A stretch of 64,000 nt of DNA, taken from NCBI RefSeq assembly GCF_005893125.1, contig NZ_VCJS01000007.1, positions 1 through 64,000 on the forward strand. Direction: 5' to 3'. Both the position numbers and the translations under genes were made by a program. Below, in pieces: positions 1-7,331 of this stretch. Source of the DNA: Nonomuraea basaltis. Lineage in GTDB: Bacteria; Actinomycetota; Actinomycetes; Streptosporangiales; Streptosporangiaceae. Under the pieces are notes generated by a model that worked only from the letters and a program-made list of their open reading frames with translations, had not been told where the DNA came from and did no database searches. The number at the start of each line of letters is the position of its first letter. Within the stretch, counting starts at the first letter, position 1.

Positions 1-60
1 TTCTTGTATTTTGAGTGGGGCTATGCGTATTCTGGTATTAATGTTGCTTTTTTTTTTGTT
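1..60. other. AT-rich window edge with a 10-T run
   Basis: The first 60 bases are strikingly AT-rich for this genome and contain ten consecutive T at 48-57, after which the sequence switches to the normal GC-rich composition. I see no credible gene in 1-123. It may be an intergenic segment downstream of the anti-sigma gene, or the edge of an assembled contig. The composition change is seen directly; its cause is not. Confidence 0.4.
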
Positions 61-123
61 GCCGGGGGGCTCCCATGCAGGCACCTTAGACCTTGCGTGG
101 CGGGGCGGCCACCACCCGCCACG

Positions 124-657
124 TCACGAAGCGGGGACGGTCGCGCTCAACGAGGCGGGGGCCGTGCTCATCGAGGCGGGGGTCGCCGCGCTCAGCTGCC
201 AGTCGGCGCCGCCCTCCTGGCGGCCATGCCGGATGCGCGGCCGGGCCGCCCGGCCGTGGGCGGCGGTCGCGGGACGGCGGTGCACCCGCAGGGTCAGCAG
301 GGAGCCTGCTTCCGTCTGCTCGAGGCCGACGTCATCGCACAGGTGCTGGATCACCCACAGGCCGAACCCGCGCGAGCCGGTCGGGTCGATCTCGGCCGCG
401 GTCAGGTGCCGCCACGTCAACCGGCCGGCGACGTCGAGCACCTCCACGGTGATCCCGGTGCGGTCGCCGCGCGCGGTGACCGTGCCGGCGGCGCCGCCGT
501 GCTCGAGGACATTGGTGACCGCCTCGTTGACCGCCAGGACCAGGTCCTCCAGCCGCTCCCCGCGCAGCCCGTTGCGGCGCCCGTGGACGCGCACCAGCTC
601 GCGGATGAAGGCAAGGTCGTCGCTGATGGGGCAGCGTAGCTCGGATTCCACACTCAT
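124..657 (-). CDS. RsbW-type anti-sigma factor / ATP-binding serine kinase
   Basis: A 177-aa protein of the HATPase_c_2 family. Such proteins bind a sigma factor or phosphorylate a STAS antagonist in partner-switching stress or development pathways in the cytoplasm. The N box is visible as NEAVTNVLEHG at about residues 45-55, and a G1-like stretch (TGSRGFGLWVIQHLCD) lies near residue 95-110. The last 35 or so residues are Ala/Arg-rich and beyond the usual domain. I chose ATG 657 over an in-frame GTG at 663 because the protein then begins directly with the domain. No sigma factor or antagonist gene is adjacent; the nearest STAS gene is about 30 kb away at 30369, so the partner is unknown. The family call is secure, the pathway is not. 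Confidence 0.85.
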   Translation of the reverse strand: MSVESELRCPISDDLAFIRELVRVHGRRNGLRGERLEDLVLAVNEAVTNVLEHGGAAGTVTARGDRTGITVEVLDVAGRLTWRHLTAAEIDPTGSRGFGLWVIQHLCDDVGLEQTEAGSLLTLRVHRRPATAAHGRAARPRIRHGRQEGGADWQLSAATPASMSTAPASLSATVPAS

Positions 658-728
658 GATCACCAGGCCCGCCGGGTGGTCGGCAAGGGATCCGCGGGCA
701 CTTGTTCAGCTTTCCCCCGGATGGATCG

Positions 729-1118
729 TCAAACTAGCGATCTATGGGCGGCCTGGACGTCGGCGAGGCTGGTGTAGACGGCCTTGCCCTGCGCGCGGGC
801 CTGGGCGACCATCAGGTCCGCCCCTTCGGAGGGGCCGCCGATCCGCAGGACGGCGTCGCAGCGGGACAGCAGCCGCTCGGCGACGGGATGGAAGATCTCC
901 TGGAAGACGGCGTCGCCCGTGCGGGTGCTGCCGGCCGTCTCCAGCAGCGGCAGGGCGAGGGCCTCGCCGGTGACGGCCAGGTGCCCGGCGCGGAAGAGCG
1001 TCAGCGCGGTCTCGTTCATCGCCCGTACGTTGGCCTGGAGCTTGGCGGGGTCGTCTCCGGTGCCCGACCGGTAGGGGCCGGCGACGAGGATCATCTGCGG
1101 GCATGGCACAGCGGTCAT
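729..1118 (-). CDS. Small nucleoside 2-deoxyribosyltransferase-like protein (DUF4406 type)
   Basis: A 129-aa cytoplasmic protein that opens with MILVAGPYRSG, the GPY-type loop of the nucleoside deoxyribosyltransferase superfamily, and ends with a GGPSEGADLMVAQARAQGK stretch resembling the family's S-x-GAD-E-x3-A-x3-G motif. Relatives transfer deoxyribose between nucleobases or hydrolyse nucleotide N-glycosidic bonds; activity here is inferred only. Start ATG 1118 has a GAGGAG ribosome binding site 11 bases upstream. It lies 24 bp downstream of the DeoR regulator on the same strand, so the two are probably co-transcribed, which would fit a nucleoside or sugar-phosphate salvage role. Confidence 0.65.
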   Translation of the reverse strand: MTAVPCPQMILVAGPYRSGTGDDPAKLQANVRAMNETALTLFRAGHLAVTGEALALPLLETAGSTRTGDAVFQEIFHPVAERLLSRCDAVLRIGGPSEGADLMVAQARAQGKAVYTSLADVQAAHRSLV

Positions 1119-1142
1119 GAAAGGGTCACTCCTCAGGATCGG

Positions 1143-1928
1143 TCAGGCCAGGACGACGTCGACGCCGGCCTCTCGCATGGCCTTCAAGGTCTCGGGGCCG
1201 CCGGGGTGCGTGGCGGGGTCCTCCGCGGCCGTGTCGGTGACGAAGGCGTCCACCGCGCCGAGGGGCGCGACCTGGCTGAACGCGCGCACGCCGAGCTTGG
1301 TCGCGTCCGCCACCGCGATCGCACGGGCCGCCTGGGCGAGCCCGGCCTGCTTGACGGCCGCGTCGTCCAGCGAGAACTCCGACCAGCCCTGCTCGGAGTG
1401 CACGCCGCCGATGGACATCACGAAGCAGTCGAACGCCAGTGACTCCAGCGTGCGCAGGGCCAGCGGGCCGACCAGGGAGCGCTCGCCGGGCCGGGAGCGG
1501 CCGCCGACGACGAGCAGGTCGATCCCCGGGCGGTCGGCCAGGTGCGCCGCCGCTTGCAGGCTGAGCACCGCGACCGTCAGCGGCGCCCGATCGGCCAGGT
1601 GGCCGGCGACGTGCACCGTCGTGGTGCCCGCGTCCAGCAGCACGTGCGAACCGGGTGCCACCAGCGCCGCCACGGCCGCGCCCAGGCGGTCCTTGGTGGC
1701 GGCCTGCCAATGCTCGCGGGCGGCGAAGCCGCCGCCCTCCTCGCGGGGGCGGGTGGCGACCGCGCCGCCGTGGACCCTGCGCACCAGGCCCTGGCGCTCC
1801 AGCGCGTCCAGGTCCCTGCGCACGGTCATCTCCGAGACGCCCAGGCGCTGGGCGAGCTCCGACACGGCGATGCGGTCGGCGCCCTGCACCATGCGCAGGG
1901 TCAGGTCCAGACGGTTGGCGACTCCCAT
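1143..1928 (-). CDS. DeoR-family transcriptional regulator
   Basis: A 261-aa DeoR/GlpR-type repressor. An N-terminal DeoR winged helix-turn-helix (ELAQRLGVSEMTVRRDLDAL, about residues 25-44) is followed by the DeoRC sugar-phosphate sensor domain; LLDAGTTTVHVA near residues 90-102 is the conserved effector loop of that domain. Family members typically sense phosphorylated sugars or nucleoside breakdown products. The start is ambiguous: an in-frame TTG at 1958 and ATG at 1937 exist, but ATG 1928 leaves the CTAACA direct repeats upstream of the gene and gives the usual N-terminus. The next gene, 24 bp downstream, is the likely co-transcribed target. The ligand cannot be told from sequence. Confidence 0.88.
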   Translation of the reverse strand: MGVANRLDLTLRMVQGADRIAVSELAQRLGVSEMTVRRDLDALERQGLVRRVHGGAVATRPREEGGGFAAREHWQAATKDRLGAAVAALVAPGSHVLLDAGTTTVHVAGHLADRAPLTVAVLSLQAAAHLADRPGIDLLVVGGRSRPGERSLVGPLALRTLESLAFDCFVMSIGGVHSEQGWSEFSLDDAAVKQAGLAQAARAIAVADATKLGVRAFSQVAPLGAVDAFVTDTAAEDPATHPGGPETLKAMREAGVDVVLA

Positions 1929-1939
1929 GGTTCTCATTT

Positions 1940-1967
1940 CTAACACATCTCTGTTCAAGCTAACAAA
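1940..1967 (-). promoter_or_regulatory. Candidate DeoR operator (CTAACA direct repeats)
   Basis: CTAACA occurs at 1940-1945 and again at 1960-1965, exactly 20 bp (two helical turns) apart, in an AT-rich island directly upstream of the DeoR gene. Tandem half-sites with helical spacing are typical of DeoR autoregulation. On the gene's strand the half-site reads TGTTAG. The repeat is seen; binding is inferred. Confidence 0.4.
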
Positions 1968-2021
1968 TCAATGTGAGATCACGGGAGTCGTGACCCGCCC
2001 ATGTCGTCCGGAACGCCGGCA

Positions 2022-2050
2022 GGCGGGTGCTCATGACCAGGGCACCCGCC
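2022..2050 (-). terminator. Hairpin downstream of the secreted protease
   Basis: GGCGGGTGC (2022-2030) and GCACCCGCC (2042-2050) form a perfect 9-bp stem with an 11-nt loop, 45 bp past the protease stop codon and before the DeoR promoter. There is no U-run, as is common for actinobacterial terminators. Confidence 0.6.
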
Positions 2051-2094
2051 ATGCGTCGCTGTTCCCTGATGGCAGCTTCGGTCGGTGAAAGGCG

Positions 2095-3183
2095 TCAGGT
2101 CGCGTCGGAGTTCTGCGCGGCCTGGTAGACGGACATGGCCTCGTTCCCGAAGAAGGGGCCGAACATGAAGTTCTGCGCGAAGTCGTACTTGAAGCTGTTG
2201 ACGGAGTTCAGCCAGCCGAGCCCGGTGGACTCGTCGAACCCCTGGAACCACGGGCCGCCGCTCGATCCGCCGGTCATGTTGCAGCGCAGCCCCAGGTCCC
2301 TGGTCTGGACGGTGTCGTCGAACGCGCGCCCGCTGCAGTAGATCAGTCTCGAGCCGTCGAACGGCGCCGCAGCCGGGTAGCCGAAGGAGAACATCTGGCG
2401 CCGCCTCGGCTGGTTGAACGCCACCCCCTGCCCGCCCACGACGTCGGTCAGCGTCCGCCCCTGCAGCGGCGCGACCACCACGGCGGCCACGTCGAAGTTG
2501 ATGTCCTCGCTGGCGTTCCACTGCTGCGTGGTCAGCATCCTGGCGGCCACCCACGTGCCGAACGGGCGCCGGCCGTTGTCGAAGGCCGGGACGAACACCC
2601 AGTTGCGATGGGCGGCGCCGTTCAGCTTCACGCAGTGCCCGGCGGTGATCACGACGCTCTCGTTGGCGCTGGTCACAGCCGATCCGGAGCAGGAGGAGTT
2701 CTGGCCGTCGGCGGTGGTGAAGAAGACGCGCCCGGTGGTGCGCACGACCGCGCCGCCGTCGGTCCATCGCAGGCCGGGGCTGTTCGGCACCAGGGCCTGC
2801 TGCTGGGTGCTCACGGCCGCGGTGCCGCGGACCGACCACGGGCTTCCCTGGGTGGCGGCCGAGGCGCCGCGGGTGGTCCACGGGGTGCGCCGCGTCGTGG
2901 TGGTCGAAGCGCCCTGGGTCGCCCACGGGCTGCCCTGCGTGGGTCCGCTGGACTGGGTGCCGCGTCGCGGCGTGGGCGACGACAGCGGCTGCGCCGCCAG
3001 CATGCGCTGCGACGTCCAGTACTGCTGGACGTTCCTGCGCTCCGACCAGGAGTCCGTGGCGGTCCAGCGGACGGGCCTGGGGTCGAGGCCGGCCGAGGCG
3101 CCGGCCTGGGCGGTGCCCGAGGGTACCAGGGCGCCTGCCACGACGAGCGCGGCGGCGGAGAGCAGGGCAACTCTGCGGTGCAT
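2095..3183 (-). CDS. Secreted trypsin-like serine protease (V8/glutamyl endopeptidase-like)
   Basis: A 362-aa exported serine endopeptidase. A Sec signal peptide (residues 1 to about 27, ending near TAQAGA) precedes a Thr/Gln/Ser-rich pro-region (about 75-130) built from imperfect repeats of the type TQGSPW / TRRTPW / TQGSPW. The chymotrypsin-fold triad is visible: His183 in ITAGHCV, Asp231 in INFDVAAV and Ser308 in TGGSSGGPW. Cysteines at about 165, 184, 283 and 301 could pair. The ATG at 3183 has a GGGAGG site 7 bases upstream, and that site is buried in a perfect hairpin. It is monocistronic with a terminator-like hairpin downstream. The family is certain; the cleavage specificity is not. 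Confidence 0.93.
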   Translation of the reverse strand: MHRRVALLSAAALVVAGALVPSGTAQAGASAGLDPRPVRWTATDSWSERRNVQQYWTSQRMLAAQPLSSPTPRRGTQSSGPTQGSPWATQGASTTTTRRTPWTTRGASAATQGSPWSVRGTAAVSTQQQALVPNSPGLRWTDGGAVVRTTGRVFFTTADGQNSSCSGSAVTSANESVVITAGHCVKLNGAAHRNWVFVPAFDNGRRPFGTWVAARMLTTQQWNASEDINFDVAAVVVAPLQGRTLTDVVGGQGVAFNQPRRRQMFSFGYPAAAPFDGSRLIYCSGRAFDDTVQTRDLGLRCNMTGGSSGGPWFQGFDESTGLGWLNSVNSFKYDFAQNFMFGPFFGNEAMSVYQAAQNSDAT

Positions 3184-3227
3184 TACGTACCTCCCGAAAA
3201 CCGGAATCTGCCGTCAGGAGGTACGTA
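3184..3227 (-). promoter_or_regulatory. Shine-Dalgarno-sequestering hairpin in the protease leader
   Basis: In the protease mRNA TACGTACCTCC (plus-strand 3217-3227) can pair perfectly over 11 bp with GGAGGTACGTA (3184-3194). The 22-nt loop is 3195-3216. The 3' arm contains the complete Shine-Dalgarno and ends immediately before the start codon, so translation should be off unless the hairpin is opened. Pairing is read directly; regulation is inferred. Confidence 0.6.
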
Positions 3228-3379
3228 CGGGGATATCTATATTTCTCAAGGTATGCGCATATGGATATGGCAGTATTACGGGATGAATTCTCCGCGATAC
3301 TGAGGGTCACCACGGCCGCCGCCATCGGAGGTATGGGAGGCTCCTGGGACTCGCGCGCCGGACGAAGCCCGGCGGGGCC

Positions 3380-4036
3380 CTATCGCGATGGCCGGTGCAG
3401 GCCGCTCTCGTACGCGAAGATCACGACCTGGACGCGGTCGCGCAGGCCGAGCTTCATGAGCAGCCGTTTGACGTGGGTCCGGATCGTTGACTCCTCGACC
3501 ACGAGGACGGCGGCGATCTCGCGGTTGGACAGGCCCCGGGCGATGAGGGCGAGGACCTCCTTCTCGCGCCGCGTCAGTTCGGCGATCTTGTGCAGGTCGG
3601 CGAGCTCGGGGGTGGGCTGCTGGGCCATGCGGTCGATCACGCGCCGGGTGACCGACGGCGAGAGCAGCGAGTCGCCGGCGGCGATCGTGTGCACGGCGGC
3701 GATGAGCTCCTCGGGCCGGGTGCGTTTGAGCAGGAAGCCGGAGGCGCCGGCGCGGAGGGCGCCGAAGATGTAGTCGTCCTGCTCGAAGGTGGTGAGGATC
3801 AGCACCCGCACGTCCGGGGCCTTGCGCGACAGCTCGCGGGTGGCCGCGATCCCGTCGAGGCCGGGCATGCGTACGTCCATGAGCACGACGTCGGGCCCGA
3901 GTCGGCACGCCTGCTCGACCGCCTCCCGCCCGGTCGCCGCCTGGCCGACGATGTCGATCGAAGGGTCGTTGGAGAGCAGCTCGACGAGCCCGGCGCGCAT
4001 CAGGTCGTCGTCGTCGCTGATCAGCACCCGCGTCAT
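3380..4036 (-). CDS. NarL/LuxR-family response regulator
   Basis: A 218-aa two-component output protein. The receiver domain (about 1-120) has the acidic pocket at residues 8-11, the phospho-acceptor Asp54 in LMDVRMPG, Thr82/83 and Lys104. A LuxR-type helix-turn-helix follows (TRREKEVLALIARG then NREIAAVLVVEESTIRTHV, about 150-185). It is the DNA-binding partner of the histidine kinase encoded immediately upstream, overlapping it by 4 bp (ATGA), so the two are translationally coupled. The targets are unknown; the small membrane protein genes transcribed divergently from 5427 are candidates by position only. Confidence 0.95.
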   Translation of the reverse strand: MTRVLISDDDDLMRAGLVELLSNDPSIDIVGQAATGREAVEQACRLGPDVVLMDVRMPGLDGIAATRELSRKAPDVRVLILTTFEQDDYIFGALRAGASGFLLKRTRPEELIAAVHTIAAGDSLLSPSVTRRVIDRMAQQPTPELADLHKIAELTRREKEVLALIARGLSNREIAAVLVVEESTIRTHVKRLLMKLGLRDRVQVVIFAYESGLHRPSR

Positions 4037-5316
4037 GGTCGGTGGCCTCCGTAGGGGATCCGGGCGCGTACGCGGAATCCGTCCCCGGTGCGCTCGGCGT
4101 CGAGGCTACCGCCGAGCAGGGTCGCGCGCTCCCGCATGCCGATCAGCCCGTGCCCGCCGCCGCCGCGGGAGGCGCCGTCGGCGCGCACGGGGTTGGCGAC
4201 GTCGAGCTCGACGGCCGTCTCGCCGAAGGTCAGCTCGACGCGGGCGCTGCCGGTTCCGTGGCGGGCCGCGTTCGTCAGGGCCTCCTGCAGGACCCGGTAG
4301 GCGGCCTGGTCGGCGGGGCCGCCGAGGGCTCGTGGAGTGCCGGAGGAGGCGAGCGTGACCTGGAGCCCCGCCGCCGTGTGGTGGGCGATCAAGGTGTCGA
4401 GCGAGGCGAGCGCGGGCGGGGCCTCGACGGCCCCGTCCGCCGAGCCGCCCGTGCGCAGGCTGCCGACGATCTGGTCGATCTCCTCGACCGTCTGCCTGGC
4501 CAGCTCCTCGATCGCCTCCAGCGTCTGGAGCGAGCGATCGGGGTCCTGAGGGTGGCGCAGCCGGGCCGCGCCGGCGCGGACGGCGATCACGCTGATCGCG
4601 TGGCCGGCCGAGTCGTGCAGGTCGCGGGCGATGCGGGCGCGTTCCTCGACGGTGGCGAGCAGGCGCTCGCGCTCGGCCTCCCGCTCAGCGCGCACGGCAC
4701 GGGCTCGGAGCTCGGCGATCTGCTCGCGCCGCAGGCGGGTACGCTCGCCGGCGAACCAGGCCACGGCCCAGATGACAGGTGTGAGGGACACCACGGGGAT
4801 CCCCGGCGTCTCCTCGGCCGCCGCGACGGTCGCACACACGTGGGCGACGCCCAGGCCGGCCACGACGGCCGTGGTGCGCCACGTCCAGGGGGCGCGCCGC
4901 TCCCGGCTGGCGGTGAGCAGGTAGAGCGCGGCGGCGGGGCCGAGCGTCGGGGCGGACCGGTAGTCGAGGCCCGAGAGCACCGCACTGGCCACCGCGGTGA
5001 CCGCGAACACGCCGAGCGGGAAGCGCCGCCAGGCGAGCAGCGGCACCGAGGCGCACCCCAAGAGCACCAGGGCGACCGCGTCGATGGTCGCGGATCCGAT
5101 ATGCGGGAGGCCGGGGTGGGGGAGGAGACCGAGCCCGTGGGCGAGCAGCGTGAGCGAGCCGCCGAGCACCGCGATCGTGAGCGCGATGTCGAACAGCGCT
5201 CCCCAGAGGGGCCGGGCCGCGAAGAGCCGGTCCGCGCTGGTCTTCGAGGGCACGAACGTAGAGCGTACCTGCGCCGGCGCGGCGGGTAATCCCCCCGATG
5301 GGGGAGCCGTGTCCAC
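4033..5316 (-). CDS. Sensor histidine kinase (HisKA_3/HATPase)
   Basis: A 427-aa NarL-system sensor kinase. The N-terminal half (about 38-190) holds four to six hydrophobic membrane segments with short loops, so the signal is probably sensed in or at the membrane. A basic coiled segment (195-220) leads to the HisKA_3 dimerisation helix with phospho-accepting His234 in ARDLHDSAGH. The ATPase domain shows the N box (EALTNAARHG) and a GHGLIGMRERA G box near the end. GTG 5316 is the longest start, with no clear ribosome binding site. Another in-frame GTG at 5253 would remove the Pro-rich first 21 residues and is equally possible. It overlaps the response regulator by 4 bp. Confidence 0.93.
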   Translation of the reverse strand: MDTAPPSGGLPAAPAQVRSTFVPSKTSADRLFAARPLWGALFDIALTIAVLGGSLTLLAHGLGLLPHPGLPHIGSATIDAVALVLLGCASVPLLAWRRFPLGVFAVTAVASAVLSGLDYRSAPTLGPAAALYLLTASRERRAPWTWRTTAVVAGLGVAHVCATVAAAEETPGIPVVSLTPVIWAVAWFAGERTRLRREQIAELRARAVRAEREAERERLLATVEERARIARDLHDSAGHAISVIAVRAGAARLRHPQDPDRSLQTLEAIEELARQTVEEIDQIVGSLRTGGSADGAVEAPPALASLDTLIAHHTAAGLQVTLASSGTPRALGGPADQAAYRVLQEALTNAARHGTGSARVELTFGETAVELDVANPVRADGASRGGGGHGLIGMRERATLLGGSLDAERTGDGFRVRARIPYGGHRP

Positions 5317-5426
5317 GCCATGGGGACGCGGAAGATCTCCTCACGGGATGACGCGCCGCCCGGCTCCCCTCCGGTGGACTGGTGGCCGCACTGACCGGCC
5401 GATGCCAGGAGAGAAGGACGACGACC

Positions 5427-5618
5427 ATGGCTCAACCGACCCCCGAGCGGGGATCGCCCCCGCGCATGCCCCGATGGCTGAAGACGACTGGGATCGTCGT
5501 CGGGGTCCTGCTCCTGCTGTTCGCCGTCCTGCAGTTCACCGGCCTCGGCGGGGAGCACGGGCCCGGACGGCACATGCCCGCCGTCACGGTCAGTCCATCT
5601 CAGGGCGGTGATGGATGA
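5427..5618 (+). CDS. Small single-pass membrane protein
   Basis: A 63-aa protein with a Pro-rich N-terminus, one transmembrane helix (WLKTTGIVVGVLLLLFAVL, about 17-35) and a short Gly/His-rich outer tail. I recognise no family. I chose ATG 5427 because an AGGAGAG site lies about 13 bases upstream and the longer frame opening at 5382 adds an unlikely leader. The stop codon overlaps the next start (ATGA), so it is coupled to the DUF2269-like gene and the two products may act together. Divergent from the two-component system. Confidence 0.7.
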   Translation: MAQPTPERGSPPRMPRWLKTTGIVVGVLLLLFAVLQFTGLGGEHGPGRHMPAVTVSPSQGGDG

Positions 5619-6169
5619 ATCCCCGCCTCCGCAAGATCGCGCTCATCGCGCACGTCACGTGCTCGGTCGGCTGGCTCGGCGCGGTCGCCGCGTACACGGC
5701 ACTCGACGTCGCGGCGGTGACCGGCGAGGACCTCGCCACCGTACGCGGCGCCTATATCGCGATGGACCTGACGGTGTCGTACGTCATCGTCCCGCTGGCC
5801 CTCGCGGCGCTGGTCACCGGCGTGGTCCAGGCGCTGGGCACCCCGTGGGGCCTGTTCCGGCACTATTGGGTCCTGGTGAAACTGGCGCTGACGGTCGTCG
5901 CCACCCTCGTCCTGCAGGCGGAGACGCGGGTCATCGACGCCATGGCCGAGGTCGCGGCCACCGGCGCCGATCCCCGCGCCCTGCCCGGCACGCTGCCGCA
6001 CTCCATCGGCGGCCTCGTGGTGCTGCTCGTGATCACGATCCTTTCCGTGGTCAAACCGCCGGGCCTGACCCGGTACGGGTGGCGCCGGCAGCAGGAGCAG
6101 CGTCGCGGTCCTCGTCGCCGAGCCGGCTCGGCGATGCCGGACAACGGCCCGCGAGCGCCTGCCGCCTGA
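5615..6169 (+). CDS. DUF2269-like integral membrane protein
   Basis: A 184-aa protein with four predicted transmembrane helices (about 5-28, 46-66, 82-102 and 128-148). The first carries HVTCSVGWLGAVAAY; the His in this helix and one near residue 78 are typical of small four-helix DUF2269/CopD-like membrane proteins that may bind haem or metal. The last 35 residues are Arg/Gln-rich and cytoplasmic. Translationally coupled to the 63-aa membrane protein. Function unknown; the family assignment rests on overall pattern. Confidence 0.75.
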   Translation: MNPRLRKIALIAHVTCSVGWLGAVAAYTALDVAAVTGEDLATVRGAYIAMDLTVSYVIVPLALAALVTGVVQALGTPWGLFRHYWVLVKLALTVVATLVLQAETRVIDAMAEVAATGADPRALPGTLPHSIGGLVVLLVITILSVVKPPGLTRYGWRRQQEQRRGPRRRAGSAMPDNGPRAPAA

Positions 6170-6188
6170 GCCCCTCGTCGCGATCGGG

Positions 6189-6245
6189 TTGACATGCAGC
6201 CGGTTGGCTGCCTATTGTCGGACATGCAGCTAAACGGCTGCATGT
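6189..6245 (+). promoter_or_regulatory. Promoter with two tandem GCAGC-N-GGCTGC operators
   Basis: GCAGCCGGTTGGCTGC (6196-6211) and GCAGCTAAACGGCTGC (6226-6241) are two palindromes exactly 30 bp apart; each is preceded by ACAT, and the second extends to ACATGCAGC / GCTGCATGT. A plausible -35 (TTGACA, 6189-6194) and -10 (TATTGT, 6213-6218) are spaced 18 bp and are interleaved with the first operator. The gene 15 bp downstream encodes an ArsR-type repressor, so autorepression is the simplest reading. Confidence 0.65.
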
Positions 6246-6259
6246 TGGGATGGCGGTAG

Positions 6260-7090
6260 ATGGACGAGGTGTTCAAGGCGCTGGCCGACCCCAGCCGGCG
6301 CAGGTTGCTGGACAGGCTGAACGCCCGTAACGGGCAGACTCTGCGCGAGCTGTGCTCCGGGCTGGACATGGCCAGGCAGTCGGTCAGCAAGCATCTGGCC
6401 GTGCTGGAGGCGGCCGATCTGGTGACCACGGTGTGGCGCGGGCGGGAGAAGTTGCACTACCTCAACGCCGCGCCGATCAACGCCATCGCCGAGCGCTGGA
6501 TCAACCAGTACGACCGGCAGCGAGCCGGCGCGCTGGCCGATCTGAAGACCGCCCTGGAGGGCAGCCACGTGGCAGGCAACGACTTCGTGTACACGACGTA
6601 CATCAACACCACTCCCGAACGCCTCTGGCAGGCGCTGACCGAGCCGGCGTTCACCGAGCGCTATTGGGGAGTCGCGCTGGAGTCCGACTGGAAGGCCGGC
6701 TCGGCGGTCACCTGGAAGCTGGGCGGCGTCACGATCGAGGATTCCGAGCAGGTCGTGCTGGAGTCCGAGCCAGGTCGCCGCCTGGCCTACACCTGGCACA
6801 CCTTCACGCCGGAGTTCGCCAAGGCTTACGGCCTGGACGTCGAGGCCGTCGCCAGGGCTTCCGAGGAGCCCCGGTCCAGGGTGACGTTCGACATCGAGCC
6901 GCGCGGCCGGATGGTCAAGCTGACCGTCGTGCACGGCGGCTTCGAGCCCGGGAGCGCCGTCAGAGAGTCGGTCAGCGAGGGCTGGCCCGAGCTGCTGTCC
7001 AACCTCAAGACCCTGCTGGAAACCGGAGAAACCCTGCCTGCCATGGACGAGACGGCCAGGGAGGACACGCAATCCGAGGAAGGGGCATGA
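6260..7090 (+). CDS. ArsR-type regulator fused to an SRPBCC (AHSA1) domain
   Basis: A 276-aa two-domain protein. Residues 1-95 form an ArsR winged helix (ALADPSRRRLLDRL, then LDMARQSVSKHLAVLEAADL) with no obvious metal-binding cysteine motif. Residues about 110-260 form an AHSA1/START-like SRPBCC hydrophobic pocket domain (TTPERLWQALTEPAFTERYWG is its usual opening). The fusion suggests a repressor whose DNA binding is controlled by a hydrophobic ligand in the SRPBCC cavity, known architecture in actinobacteria but with few ligands identified. It sits under tandem palindromes that are probably its own operators. Its stop overlaps (ATGA) the start of a frameshifted second SRPBCC remnant. Confidence 0.9.
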   Translation: MDEVFKALADPSRRRLLDRLNARNGQTLRELCSGLDMARQSVSKHLAVLEAADLVTTVWRGREKLHYLNAAPINAIAERWINQYDRQRAGALADLKTALEGSHVAGNDFVYTTYINTTPERLWQALTEPAFTERYWGVALESDWKAGSAVTWKLGGVTIEDSEQVVLESEPGRRLAYTWHTFTPEFAKAYGLDVEAVARASEEPRSRVTFDIEPRGRMVKLTVVHGGFEPGSAVRESVSEGWPELLSNLKTLLETGETLPAMDETAREDTQSEEGA

Positions 7091-7215
7091 CCATGCCTGC
7101 AGAAACCCTGCGACTCACGCACATCCCGGCAGTGAAGAGCGACGATGCTCATCCGCAGGCCGCCCGCGGAGGCGTTCCGGGCCTTCGCCGGCGCCGGCGT
7201 CGCACGCCGGGATGA
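7087..7215 (+). pseudogene. Frameshifted, truncated SRPBCC-domain gene remnant
   Basis: An ATG at 7087 overlaps the stop of the ArsR-SRPBCC gene. The reading frame gives MTMPAETLRLTHIPAVKSD and then loses sense, ending at 7215. Shifting frame by one base at about 7144 restores MLIRRPPAEAFRAF, the standard opening of an AHSA1/SRPBCC domain (usually VKSDMLIRRP-x-EVF-AF). One extra base therefore breaks the gene, and similarity stops soon after, so most of the domain is missing. This looks like a decayed co-transcribed partner. Confidence 0.6.
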
Positions 7216-7331
7216 TGACTCTGGTGCGACCTTCGTTACCGGGGGGATTTTAGGTTATTTGCGTGATTTCTGGTTATCTGTTGCCGCGGCCCTCCGTCTC
7301 CTGACTGCGGGACGAGAGATCGAGGTGATGG

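Noticed and set aside
4..639. Plus-strand open frames across the first kilobase
   Set aside because: Arg/Gly/Ala-rich shadows of the RsbW-type and deoxyribosyltransferase-like genes on the other strand.
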